From an uncultured Clostridium sp. (GTDB lineage Bacteria > Bacillota > Clostridia > TANB77 > CAG-508), in assembly GCA_902496295.1 (NCBI GenBank), contig CABVAF010000014.1, positions 1 through 21,556 of the forward strand: DNA of 21,556 nucleotides, read 5' to 3'. The position numbers and the translations under genes are program-made. This document shows, piece after piece, positions 12,477 to 20,700 of the stretch. How positions within the stretch are numbered: the first letter of the stretch is position 1; the number at the start of each line of letters is the position of its first letter. A model generated the notes under the pieces. It saw only the letters and a list, made by a program, of their open reading frames with translations. It had not been told where the DNA came from and made no database searches.

Positions 12477-12883
12477 TGAAAATAAATGTAAAAGTGAAGA
12501 TGAACTCTGTTAATAAAATATTGAAAGACCACGGACTAAATCAAGATGGTAGAGTAGTACGTTTCTTAAGAGATGATGCAGATAGATTAATTAACCAGTT
12601 TATTCCAATGGACAATGGGATGCTTAGAAGAAATAAAACTTATCCTAGTAATCACGAAATTAAATATACAAGCCCATATGCTAAATATCAATATTATGGT
12701 AAATTAATGCTTGCAAAAAATGGTAGTGCGTGGGCTAAATTGGGAGAGAAAAAGGTATTGACTTCTAAAAATCTAAAACATCATACTTCTGGTACAGGTG
12801 CTAAATGGGACAAACTCATGCTGCAAAGAAGAAAAAATGACCTTGTGAAAGATGTGGAAAACTATATTAAATCAGGAGGCTAA
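12476..12883 (+). CDS. Minor capsid / tail-completion protein (gp10-like)
   Basis: The 135-residue basic protein resembles the Minor_capsid_2 / HK97 gp10 group. RFLRDDADRLINQFIPMDNG (about 29-48) and then TSPYAKYQYYGKL (about 64-76) are its usual core motifs. It helps join head and tail. It starts in a TAATG overlap with the preceding gene, implying coupled translation, and its 3' end supplies the AGGAGG for the following gene. Confidence 0.78.
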   Translation: MKINVKVKMNSVNKILKDHGLNQDGRVVRFLRDDADRLINQFIPMDNGMLRRNKTYPSNHEIKYTSPYAKYQYYGKLMLAKNGSAWAKLGEKKVLTSKNLKHHTSGTGAKWDKLMLQRRKNDLVKDVENYIKSGG

Positions 12884-12884
12884 A

Positions 12885-13298
12885 ATGGCAGAAAAATCAA
12901 AAATAGAACTAATAAAAGAATTTATAGAGACTTGTCCATACTTGAAAAATGGCAAAGTAAACGTGGATTATATAAAAGACAAGCCACAGTCATATTCTAT
13001 AGACGAAACACCAGCAACAACAATTCTAACTCCGTTTGCAGATGGTGGAGCTAGAAATCAAATACTTTTTGATTTTTCTATTCAATCTAGTTTTAGTGCA
13101 TTAGAGAATATTAAAAACTCAAAATTTTGTGATGATTTTACTAAATGGATAAAGGAACAAGATAAAATAGGAAACTTGCCTAAGATAGACGGTATTTGCT
13201 GGATTAAGTGTACAGGAAGAGGAACAATACTCCAAACTACAGACTCAACAGCGATATACGTTATCCCAATGCAGGTTGTATATGATGAGCCTTTTTAA
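12885..13298 (+). CDS. Tail terminator / Minor_capsid_3-like protein
   Basis: I start at ATG 12885 (137 residues) because AGGAGG at 12874-12879 is spaced for it; an upstream in-frame ATG at 12852 lies inside the previous gene. The protein has the alpha/beta layout of tail terminators (KSKIELIKEFIETCPYLKNG at the N-terminus, IYVIPMQVVYDEPF at the C-terminus). Relatives are frequently mislabelled as chloramphenicol resistance proteins. It caps the tail tube and contacts the head connector. The stop codon lies within the terminator hairpin at 13287-13303. Confidence 0.78.
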   Translation: MAEKSKIELIKEFIETCPYLKNGKVNVDYIKDKPQSYSIDETPATTILTPFADGGARNQILFDFSIQSSFSALENIKNSKFCDDFTKWIKEQDKIGNLPKIDGICWIKCTGRGTILQTTDSTAIYVIPMQVVYDEPF

Positions 13299-13312
13299 GG
13301 CTCTATTTTTTA
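13287..13312 (+). terminator. Terminator overlapping the stop codon before the tail-tube gene
   Basis: GAGCCTT (13287-13293) and AAGGCTC (13297-13303) form a 7-bp stem with a 3-base T loop, followed by TATTTTTTA. The gene's TAA (13296-13298) sits at the loop and 3' arm, so ribosomes finishing translation could disrupt the hairpin. Confidence 0.75.
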
Positions 13313-13331
13313 TTAAAAAGGAGGAAATAAA

Positions 13332-13847
13332 ATGCCAGAAGCAGAAAATACAGAGAAGTTAGTAAAAAGAAGTGGAAAAGTAGCATTTATGGATGTAGGA
13401 ACAGATGGAACATCAAAATATCAAAGAATGACAAAATTTACTGAAATGTCACAATCTAAAAATGCTACAGAATATTCAAGAACTTATGTAGACGAGGATG
13501 GAGAAGTAACAGATGTTACAGGATATTCTCCAGAGATAAGCTACGCATTTGACCAATATACAGGAAATGCTGTACATGAAAAGCTAGTAGACATTACAGA
13601 CAACGAAAAAACTGGAGCAGATGCTTTAGTTAATATTTTAATTGTTGATTTTAGTAAAGAAGCTAGCGCAGGGACTGGTTATGAAGCAAGATTAAGAACA
13701 TATACTGTAATTCCAGACGCAGAAGGAGATTCAACAGATGCTTATACTTATAGCGGAACGTTTAGAAAAAATGGTACATTTAAAGCAGGAACAGCAGTAT
13801 TAAGTGAAAATAATACGATAGCTACATTTACTGAAAACGAGGCTTAG
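13332..13847 (+). CDS. Major tail (tube) protein
   Basis: The 171-residue, beta-rich protein is placed after the tail-completion gene and before the tail chaperones, the position of the tail tube subunit. Typical family stretches are the opening KRSGKVAFMDVGTDG, then QSKNATEYSRTYVDEDGE (about 38-55) and SGTFRKNGTF (about 141-150). It polymerises into the tube through which DNA passes. AAAGGAGG is its ribosome site. It is flanked by hairpins on both sides (13287-13312, 13839-13859), which fits a separately tuned, highly expressed structural gene. Confidence 0.88.
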   Translation: MPEAENTEKLVKRSGKVAFMDVGTDGTSKYQRMTKFTEMSQSKNATEYSRTYVDEDGEVTDVTGYSPEISYAFDQYTGNAVHEKLVDITDNEKTGADALVNILIVDFSKEASAGTGYEARLRTYTVIPDAEGDSTDAYTYSGTFRKNGTFKAGTAVLSENNTIATFTENEA

Positions 13848-13859
13848 AAAATAAGCCTC
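13839..13859 (+). terminator. Hairpin over the tail-tube stop codon
   Basis: GAGGCTTA (13839-13846) pairs perfectly with TAAGCCTC (13852-13859) around loop GAAAA. The TAG stop is at the end of the 5' arm and into the loop. Only TATATTAATT follows, so it is a weak terminator, or an mRNA 3'-end stabiliser for the abundant tail-tube message. Confidence 0.55.
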
Positions 13860-13887
13860 TATATTAATTAGAAGGAGCATATAAAAT

Positions 13888-14268
13888 ATGAGAATAGGAA
13901 ATATAGATGTGGATTTTAGTTTTACAGATGCAGATGATATAGAAAAATTTGAAAAAGCATTAATAGTAGTAAAAGAAAAATCTGCAGAATATGAAAAAAA
14001 ACAATTGAAAATGTCAGAAGCGTTAAGATTTGAGTGTAATATAATAGATGAATTCTTTGATACAGTTTTTGGAGAAGGAATATCACAAAAGTTGTTTGAA
14101 GGTAAGAAAGACTTACAAAAACATATGGAATTGTTTAAAGATATAACAGACGCTAAAAATGAAGCAACAAAAAGTTTTCAAGATTTATATAATAATTTAG
14201 AAATAAAAACAAAATACATGCCTAATAGAGAAACAAGAAGATATAACAAATATAAAGGTAAAAGATAA
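13888..14268 (+). CDS. Tail assembly chaperone, first protein
   Basis: The 126-residue charged, helical protein (MRIGNIDVDFSFTDADDIEK...) stands between tail tube and tape measure, where the G-type tail assembly chaperone is found. Its C-terminus (PNRETRRYNKYKGKR) is basic. Related proteins keep the tape measure soluble and help recruit tube subunits. It has its own stop, overlapping the next ATG by one base. I see no slippery heptamer near the end, so the pair seems made by termination and reinitiation and not by the usual -1 frameshift. Confidence 0.72.
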   Translation: MRIGNIDVDFSFTDADDIEKFEKALIVVKEKSAEYEKKQLKMSEALRFECNIIDEFFDTVFGEGISQKLFEGKKDLQKHMELFKDITDAKNEATKSFQDLYNNLEIKTKYMPNRETRRYNKYKGKR

Positions 14269-14849
14269 TGTATAATTTAATTTTAAATAAATTACCCAAA
14301 TCTACTCCAAATAAATTAAAAATTAGAACAGATTTTAGAGAAAGTATTAAATTTGAGTTGCTTATGCAAGATAATACAATTAAAGACTCAGACAAAGTAA
14401 TAATTGCCTTAAAGTTATATTATTATAAACCGAGTGAAATTACTAATATTAAAACAGCTGTAGATGATATGCTGTGGTTCTATAGATGTGGAAAAGATAT
14501 AAAAATTAAAGAAAATAATGATATAGACAAACAAGTAGAAAAAAAACAAAAGCAAATTTATAGCTATGAATTTGATGCGGAATATATATATTCTGCCTTT
14601 ATGGAGCAATATAAAATAGATTTAAATAGTATACAATATTTACATTGGTGGAAATTTAAGGCATTGTTCACGAGTTTAAACGAAAATGTATTATTTTCAA
14701 AGATAATGGAATTTAGAACCATAAAATTAAGCAAAATAAAAGATAAGTCGATGAAAGAATATTATAGTAAAATGAAAAAATTATATGCGTTACCAGATAT
14801 GCGCTCAGAAGAAGAAAAAGAGGAAGATTTTGCTAATGCTTTATGGTAA
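14268..14849 (+). CDS. Gp15-like tail assembly protein
   Basis: The 193-residue protein resembles the Bacteriophage Gp15 family. Features are FRESIKFELLMQDNTI near the N-terminus, AVDDMLWFYRCGK (about 63-75), and the aromatic segment DLNSIQYLHWWKFKALF (about 118-134). The last of these is the clearest family mark. It ends in an acidic helix. It follows the first chaperone through a TAATG overlap and most likely works with it on the tape measure. Family identification is from recalled motifs. Confidence 0.78.
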   Translation: MYNLILNKLPKSTPNKLKIRTDFRESIKFELLMQDNTIKDSDKVIIALKLYYYKPSEITNIKTAVDDMLWFYRCGKDIKIKENNDIDKQVEKKQKQIYSYEFDAEYIYSAFMEQYKIDLNSIQYLHWWKFKALFTSLNENVLFSKIMEFRTIKLSKIKDKSMKEYYSKMKKLYALPDMRSEEEKEEDFANALW

Positions 14850-14853
14850 AATA

Positions 14854-14882
14854 TTGAAAAAAATAAAATGATGTAATATACT
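14854..14882 (+). promoter_or_regulatory. Candidate internal promoter before a membrane-protein gene
   Basis: TTGAAA (14854-14859) and TATACT (14877-14882) are spaced by 17 bp, each one mismatch from consensus. The start would fall near 14889, just ahead of AGGAGGGG (14889-14896), leaving a very short leader. In AT-rich DNA such matches arise by chance, so this is a candidate only. Confidence 0.4.
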
Positions 14883-14901
14883 CTTGCTAGGAGGGGATAT
14901 T

Positions 14902-15282
14902 ATGAAATTTGGAGTAAGAAGACCTAATTTAAAAAATAGTATAAAAGCGAGAACAACAGGAAGAATAAAAAGAGCAGCTAAAAGAAATGTTAATCCATTA
15001 TATGGAAAGAAAGGAATGGGCTTCATCAATAATCCTAAAAAGGCAATATATAATAAGGTATATAACAAAACTTCAATAAATGCTTTTGATTTATTTAAAA
15101 AATCAAATAATATACTTTATATAATTTTTATAGCATTTCCTTGTTTCTGTATAGTTTTTGGGTTTCAAATTTTATATTATTTTTGCAAGTATTTATGTTT
15201 AGGAATAGCTTGGATTTATAAAAAGATAATTAATTTAGTAAAAGGAAACAAGAAAGAAGAGGACAATGAAAGAATGGTATAG
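14902..15282 (+). CDS. Basic N-terminus membrane protein between chaperones and tape measure
   Basis: I start at ATG 14902 (126 residues) because AGGAGGGG lies 6 bases upstream; TTG 14884 precedes that site. Residues 1-57 are strongly basic (MKFGVRRPNLKNSIKARTTG, NPLYGKKGMGFINNPKKA), a conserved opening I recall from many Firmicutes phages. Residues about 71-103 are hydrophobic (ILYIIFIAFPCFCIVFGF and following), giving one or two membrane passes, with a charged tail. The role is unknown. Location suggests a tail-linked protein, while the membrane helix and possible own promoter allow a superinfection-exclusion role. The 3' end overlaps the zinc-ribbon gene by 17 bases. Confidence 0.65.
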   Translation: MKFGVRRPNLKNSIKARTTGRIKRAAKRNVNPLYGKKGMGFINNPKKAIYNKVYNKTSINAFDLFKKSNNILYIIFIAFPCFCIVFGFQILYYFCKYLCLGIAWIYKKIINLVKGNKKEEDNERMV

Positions 15283-15400
15283 ATGCCCGTTTTGCAATAA
15301 AAAATTATTGATATATGGAAAAGACGCACAAAGTAAAGGCGTCTTTTTATTATGTAAAAATTGCGGAAAGCAAATAGAAATCAGAATAAATAAAAAATAG
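15266..15400 (+). CDS. Com-like zinc-ribbon protein (44 residues)
   Basis: ATG 15266 starts a 44-codon frame overlapping the membrane-protein gene, with AGAGGA as ribosome site. Two knuckles, RCPFCNKKLLIYGK (C7, C10) and LLCKNCGKQIEIRI (C30, C33), give the compact four-Cys finger of Mu Com, the RNA-binding activator of mom translation. No mom gene is present here. The gene directly precedes the tape measure, whose start lies in a hairpin with the ribosome site in its loop (15418-15458), a possible target. A terminator-like hairpin sits inside its own coding sequence (15319-15347). RNA binding is inferred from the fold pattern. Confidence 0.65.
   Translation: MKEWYRCPFCNKKLLIYGKDAQSKGVFLLCKNCGKQIEIRINKK
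15319..15347 (+). terminator. Intragenic terminator-like hairpin in the Com-like gene
   Basis: AAAAGACGC (15319-15327) and GCGTCTTTT (15339-15347) form a perfect 9-bp stem around an 11-base loop, with the T-run continuing to 15348. It lies inside the zinc-ribbon coding region, ahead of the tape-measure gene, so it could attenuate transcription or serve as an RNA-protein site. Confidence 0.5.
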
Positions 15401-15417
15401 TCTTTAAATTGAGCCAA

Positions 15418-15458
15418 TGAGCCTGACTAGAAAGGAAAACAAAATGTCAGACGGCTCA
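15418..15458 (+). promoter_or_regulatory. Hairpin presenting the tape-measure ribosome site
   Basis: TGAGCC (15418-15423) pairs with GGCTCA (15453-15458), and TGAC (15424-15427) with GTCA (15446-15449). A 3-base bulge and an 18-base loop hold AAAGGA and the A and U of the start codon. A second TGAGCC at 15410-15415 could replace the first as pairing partner. It likely modulates tape-measure translation. Confidence 0.5.
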
Positions 15459-17351
15459 GTTACTATTAATTTTGATGGAAATACAAAAGACTTAGAAAAA
15501 GATATAAATAGTGTTGATAGTAAAGTTAAAAGCGGTTTCAGTAAAATAGGTAGTATTGCAAGTACAGCACTGAAAGGTGCATTAGTAGCAATAGGTTCAA
15601 CTACTGTAGCACTTGCAGGATTAGGTACGGCCTCTGTTAATTCTTATGCAGATTTAGAACAAAATGTTGGTGGTATAGAAACTTTATTTAAAGATAGTGC
15701 TGATAAAGTTATCAAAAATGCAGAAAATGCTTATAAGACAGCTGGTATGAGTGCTAATCAGTATATGGAGACTGTAACAAGTTTTAGTGCTAGCTTATTA
15801 CAAAGTTTAGGTGGAGATACCGAAAAAGCAGCTAATGTAGCAGATATGGCATTAACAGACATGTCTGATAATGCTAATAAAATGGGTACATCAATGGAGT
15901 TAATACAGAATGCTTATCAAGGCTTTGCTAAACAAAACTATACAATGCTTGATAATCTTAAACTCGGTTATGGTGGTACTCAGGAAGAAATGAAAAGACT
16001 TCTTGCCGATGCAGAAAAACTTACAGGTGTTAAATATGATATTAGTAACTTAAGCGATGTATATAATGCAATTCATGCAATACAACAAAATCTAGGAATA
16101 ACTGGGACGACAGCAAAAGAAGCATCTACTACGATAACTGGAAGTATTAGCTCCATGAAAGCTGCTTTTGATAACTTTCTTAATGGAAGCGGAACAATAG
16201 ATCAAGTTATAGAAACAGGAATTACTGCTATTCAAAATATAGTTAATGCGGTTGGAGAACTACTACCTAATTTAATTCAAAGCATCGCAAACGCTACACC
16301 ACAAATTATTGAAGCAATTAATCAAATATTTCCGCAAATATTAAATTTGCTTATAACTAATGCACCAATGATATTGTCTAGTATAGGACAAATTTTGGTG
16401 TCGCTGTCTACTACAATATTAAATTATATGCCACAAATATTACAATTAGCAATGCAGCTAATTCAAAATTTTATAAATGGGCTTATAAATATGTTACCTC
16501 AGATAATTCAGATGGGAATTACGCTAATCACACAGTTAATAACTGGTATAGCACAAATGCTTCCTGAATTAATACCACAGGCAGTAAATGCAGTTATAAC
16601 ATTGGTAGAAGGACTATTGGATAATATAGACCAAATAATAGATGCGGGAATACAATTAATACTAGGACTAGCAGAAGGCTTAATAAATGCTATCCCACAA
16701 CTTATAGATAAAATTCCTGTAATAATAGAAAAATTATTAGATGCAATTATAAATAATTTACCTAAATTAATAGAAATGGGTATCCAATTGATTGTTAAAC
16801 TCGCAGTAGGATTAGTTCAGGCAATTCCACAGCTGGTAAGTAAAATTCCACAATTAATTAGTGCGGTTATAAATGCACTAACTAAACTTCCAGGGATGGT
16901 TGTAGACATTGGTAAGAATTTAGTTAGTGGTATTTGGGATGGAATTTCTAATATGGCAAATTGGTTGTGGAGTAAAATTTCGGGCTGGTGTAGTGATATT
17001 TTCAACAATATTAAGAGTTTTTTCGGAATACACTCTCCATCAAAATTATTTGCTGATGACGTAGGGAAAATGCTTGGACTAGGTGTGGGAGAAGGATTTA
17101 ACGATAGTCTAGACTCTGTATATAAGGATATGGAAAAAGCCATCAATTATGAAAATGATAAATTAACATCTAATTTAACAAATACACAACAAATAAAAAC
17201 TCAAATAGAAGATGATAGACAGATTAGATTACAAAGTTTAGATGACAACAAAGATATTACAGTTAATACTGTGACAAATTTAGACGGTAAGGTATTAGCA
17301 ACTTCAACAAATAAGGTAAATACTAAACGAAAGCTACAATACGGATATTAG
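15444..17351 (+). CDS. Tail tape measure protein
   Basis: I start at ATG 15444 (635 residues) because AAAGGA is 8 bases upstream; the in-frame ATG at 15417 has no site. The N-terminus (SDGSVTINFDGNTKDLEKDI) and the following NSYADLEQNVGGIETLFKDS region match phage tape measures. From about 245 to 490 there are repeated hydrophobic helices of the LPQIIQ/IPQLI type that sit in the tail lumen and can insert in the host membrane. Near 535-560, FFGIHSPSKLFADDVGKMLG is the common closing motif. Length sets tail length; at the usual 1.5 angstrom per residue this implies a tail near 95 nm. No lytic domain is seen. Confidence 0.93.
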   Translation: MSDGSVTINFDGNTKDLEKDINSVDSKVKSGFSKIGSIASTALKGALVAIGSTTVALAGLGTASVNSYADLEQNVGGIETLFKDSADKVIKNAENAYKTAGMSANQYMETVTSFSASLLQSLGGDTEKAANVADMALTDMSDNANKMGTSMELIQNAYQGFAKQNYTMLDNLKLGYGGTQEEMKRLLADAEKLTGVKYDISNLSDVYNAIHAIQQNLGITGTTAKEASTTITGSISSMKAAFDNFLNGSGTIDQVIETGITAIQNIVNAVGELLPNLIQSIANATPQIIEAINQIFPQILNLLITNAPMILSSIGQILVSLSTTILNYMPQILQLAMQLIQNFINGLINMLPQIIQMGITLITQLITGIAQMLPELIPQAVNAVITLVEGLLDNIDQIIDAGIQLILGLAEGLINAIPQLIDKIPVIIEKLLDAIINNLPKLIEMGIQLIVKLAVGLVQAIPQLVSKIPQLISAVINALTKLPGMVVDIGKNLVSGIWDGISNMANWLWSKISGWCSDIFNNIKSFFGIHSPSKLFADDVGKMLGLGVGEGFNDSLDSVYKDMEKAINYENDKLTSNLTNTQQIKTQIEDDRQIRLQSLDDNKDITVNTVTNLDGKVLATSTNKVNTKRKLQYGY

Positions 17352-17361
17352 GAGGTACAAA

Positions 17362-17742
17362 ATGGATTTATTGAAACATGGAGATTTTACCTTCAAAAAT
17401 ATATTAAGCGGGGGATATAAAATACAAGAAGATGAGCCAGACGTAATTAAAGAAGTAACGATGAGAAATGGCTCTATTAGAAGAAATTATGGGCCTATGC
17501 CTAAAACTCATATAAAAGTTACATTTGGCCAATTAAATAAAGACAAATATAAAGAGTATATGTCTCATTTTTCAAAAAATGAAGATGTGTACTCTTATTT
17601 TTCTTTAAAAAAACAGACAATGCTTACTAAGAAATTTTTTGTTATATTTCCAGAAACATCAGTATTGTCAACGACTAAAAATCACAGATATGACGAATTT
17701 GAAGTTGAACTGGATCAGTGTGGGGAGGTAAGTGATGATTAA
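17362..17742 (+). CDS. Distal-tail-region protein (DUF6711-like)
   Basis: The 126-residue protein lies between the tape measure and the large tail-tip protein, where siphoviruses carry the distal tail subunit. It has a beta-rich layout with MRNGSIRRNYGPMPKTHIKV (about 34-53) and ends acidic. I recall this motif from DUF6711-type phage tail proteins. Ribosome site TTAGGAGG is 8 bases upstream. The 3' end overlaps the next gene by 8 bases, supporting coupled expression. The exact structural role (distal tail ring or adaptor) is inferred from order. Confidence 0.68.
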   Translation: MDLLKHGDFTFKNILSGGYKIQEDEPDVIKEVTMRNGSIRRNYGPMPKTHIKVTFGQLNKDKYKEYMSHFSKNEDVYSYFSLKKQTMLTKKFFVIFPETSVLSTTKNHRYDEFEVELDQCGEVSDD

Positions 17743-20700
17743 TGTAACAGATAGCATAAAAAAAGCTTACGAAGAAAGCACAACACAGTATGACAAAATT
17801 GTATTAGATGGACAGGAATATGATATTAACAATGTACAATATGAAGATGATTGTTATTTAGATGGCAATATTTTTGGTACAGCTATAGCAAGAACATTGG
17901 ATTTTGAAATAGAAAACATTGTAGATTTGGAAAATAAAGAATTCAAATATTTGACAGGAATAAAAACAGAAAATGGTATTAAATGGATTGAATTAGGAAC
18001 ATTTATTACACAAGAAGTAGAACCTAATGACACAACAAATATAAATAAAGTAACTGCTATGGATTATATGCTTAAATCTAATATTGAGTATGTTTCCAGC
18101 TTAAATTATGGAAGTGGAAAAGTTACTATATTACAAGTATTGCAAGAAGCTTGTCAAGAAGCAGGAATGATACTAGCAACTACAGATTTTGCTAATGCAG
18201 GATTTATTGTTGATAGTAATCAATTCACAGAAGGTTCACTAATTAGACAAGTATTTCAAGCTGTTGCTCAAATTAGTGGAACATTTGCAAAAATAAGATA
18301 TGATGACAAATTATATTTTATTACTCCTAAAAGGACTGGCTTAGAAGTTAAAGATGTTCACAAAATGTTAGTTAAAGACTTGGATAAGTTGCTTGTTTTA
18401 AAACTTGCGGGTTGCGAATTCAAAATGAAAATGAACGATTATTCAGAGTTAATACTTAAGAGAAATACACACCCAATAAATCTTGTTAGTCTTGGAATAA
18501 GTGACATTGAAGGCGAAAATGTAGTAATGCGTGATGAAGAAAGTATAGCAGAAGATGGAGAAAATAGTTTAGTTATTAATGATAATCCATTTGCTTATAC
18601 AGAAGATAAAAGAAAACAGCTAATTACTGCATTATTTAATACAGTAAAAGGTTTTGAATATACATCTTTTGAAATAACTGGACAAGCAAAACCTTATCAA
18701 GAAACTGGCGACGAAGTAGTAGTTGTAGATAAAGATGGTACATTTTCTTATTCGTTCTTATTTAGATTTAATTATAAAAGCCCAAATGGTTTAGAAAGTG
18801 AAATGTCAGCACCTTCGCTTACAAAAGCTACTGTAAATTATCAGAATGTAGCTAGCTCTGAAGAACAAGCAATAAAAAGAACAGAATTAATTGTAGATAA
18901 ACAAAATCAAACTATAACTGGGTTAATTACAAAGACAGATAATAACACAAAAAAAATAAGTGAGCATACACAAACAATAGACGAGATTAAAGACACATTA
19001 AAATCTGTTACTACTACAGTAAGTGAAACAGTAAAAGAAGTACAGGTAATGTATGCATTGTCAGACTCATCAACGCAAGCTCCAACAAGTGGTTGGTCAG
19101 TGGAAGCTCCAGAATGGCAAAAAGGTAAATATATGTGGCAAAAAACTGTAACTGCATTTAGTGATGACACACAAGAAGAAAGTCAACCTACATGTATTCA
19201 AGGAGCGAACGGACAAGATGGAAAAGACGGAGTCGATGGTACTAACGGAAAAGATGGAACAAATGGTAAAGATGGACTAGGAATTGAAGCTATTGAGACA
19301 GAATATTATTTATCTAATTCAGAAACAAAAGTAATTGGTGGTTCTTGGAAAGCTACACAAGATAAATGGAGTAAAGGAAAATATATATGGACACGTTCTA
19401 AAATAACATGGTCAGATAATTCTGTAACATATTCAAACCCTGTTGTAGCAGAAGGATTAAACTCAGCTAATGAAAATGCAGATAGTGCAAATGAAGGAAC
19501 AAAAAAAGTTACAACAAAAATGAGTGAAGTTGAAAAAACAGTAGAAGGAATAACTAACACAGTAAATGAAACGACAGAGCGATTAAATAATGATTACAGT
19601 ACAACAGAACAAATGAATACTGCAATAGAACAAAGTGCTGGGAAAATAACAAATTCTGTAACAGAAAGTATTAATAATATACAAGTAGGTGGAACAAATT
19701 TAATACCTAATTCTGCACCATATAATTTAGATAATTGGATTATAGACAATTCATCTAAAATTGAATTGATAATACAAGATGAAGAAACAGCACCTTTTAA
19801 AAAAGCATTAAGAATAAGAACACTAGTTCAATTTACATCAGAAAGTGGAATATATATATATCCTACAATCAAGACATTAGAAGAAAATAAAGAATATTGT
19901 TTTAGTATTTGGCTAAAGGCAACAGCTAATACAAGTATAAAAGTTGGATATTTTTTAAATTTAACAACATTTAATGTTACAACAGAATATCAAAAATTCA
20001 CTTATAAATTTAAAGCAGCAAAAGCCACTAGTATTAAGCATGCTTTTTGGATAAGATTACCAGTAGGAATAACAGTAGGAAGACAAATATTTGCACACTC
20101 AATAAAATTAGAAGAAGGAAATAAAAATACAGCATGGAGTCCAGCACCAGATGATGATGTAAAAGGTTTTGAAATAGGAACAAAAATAGAACAAAATGCT
20201 AAATCAGTTCAAATTGCATGGAATCAATTATCTCAATATATTAAATTTGAAGGAGATAATCAAGATGCTACAATAGCATTTTATGACCAAAATTCAAAAT
20301 TTGGAGAAATGGGTGTTAATACTTTAGATAATACTAAGTATATTTCATTTGCAGTTCCTGTTAAATATGGAAGTAATACTAAAGACGGAATGGCTTGGGG
20401 TATACAAACAGAAGATGATAAATTTTGGCCTATTTTATTTATTAAAGATTTCTTTATGGCACCTAAACAGTCTGGAAATTTTGGTGGAAATTTAGTTCTA
20501 AATTATTGTGACTTTCTTTTAGGTTCAGGAGCAATAAAAGCAGGAAATATAAGATTAGGTGCAGATGATACAGCGAATGGTATATATTTTGAAGATACTA
20601 CAACAGGTAAAATATTAATGTCTATATATCCTAAAAGTACAGTTCAAAATTATGAAACAATAAATATTTTAGATAAAATTAGATTTTATAAAAATCAAAG

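Noticed and set aside
12885..13298. Chloramphenicol resistance gene
   Set aside because: Relatives of this tail protein often carry that label. The position and fold pattern are those of a tail terminator, and no acetyltransferase or efflux features are present.
14230..14275. Programmed -1 frameshift joining the two tail chaperone genes, as in many siphoviruses
   Set aside because: No XXXYYYZ slippery heptamer near the first stop, the second gene has its own ATG in a TAATG overlap, and it resembles the independent Gp15 family.
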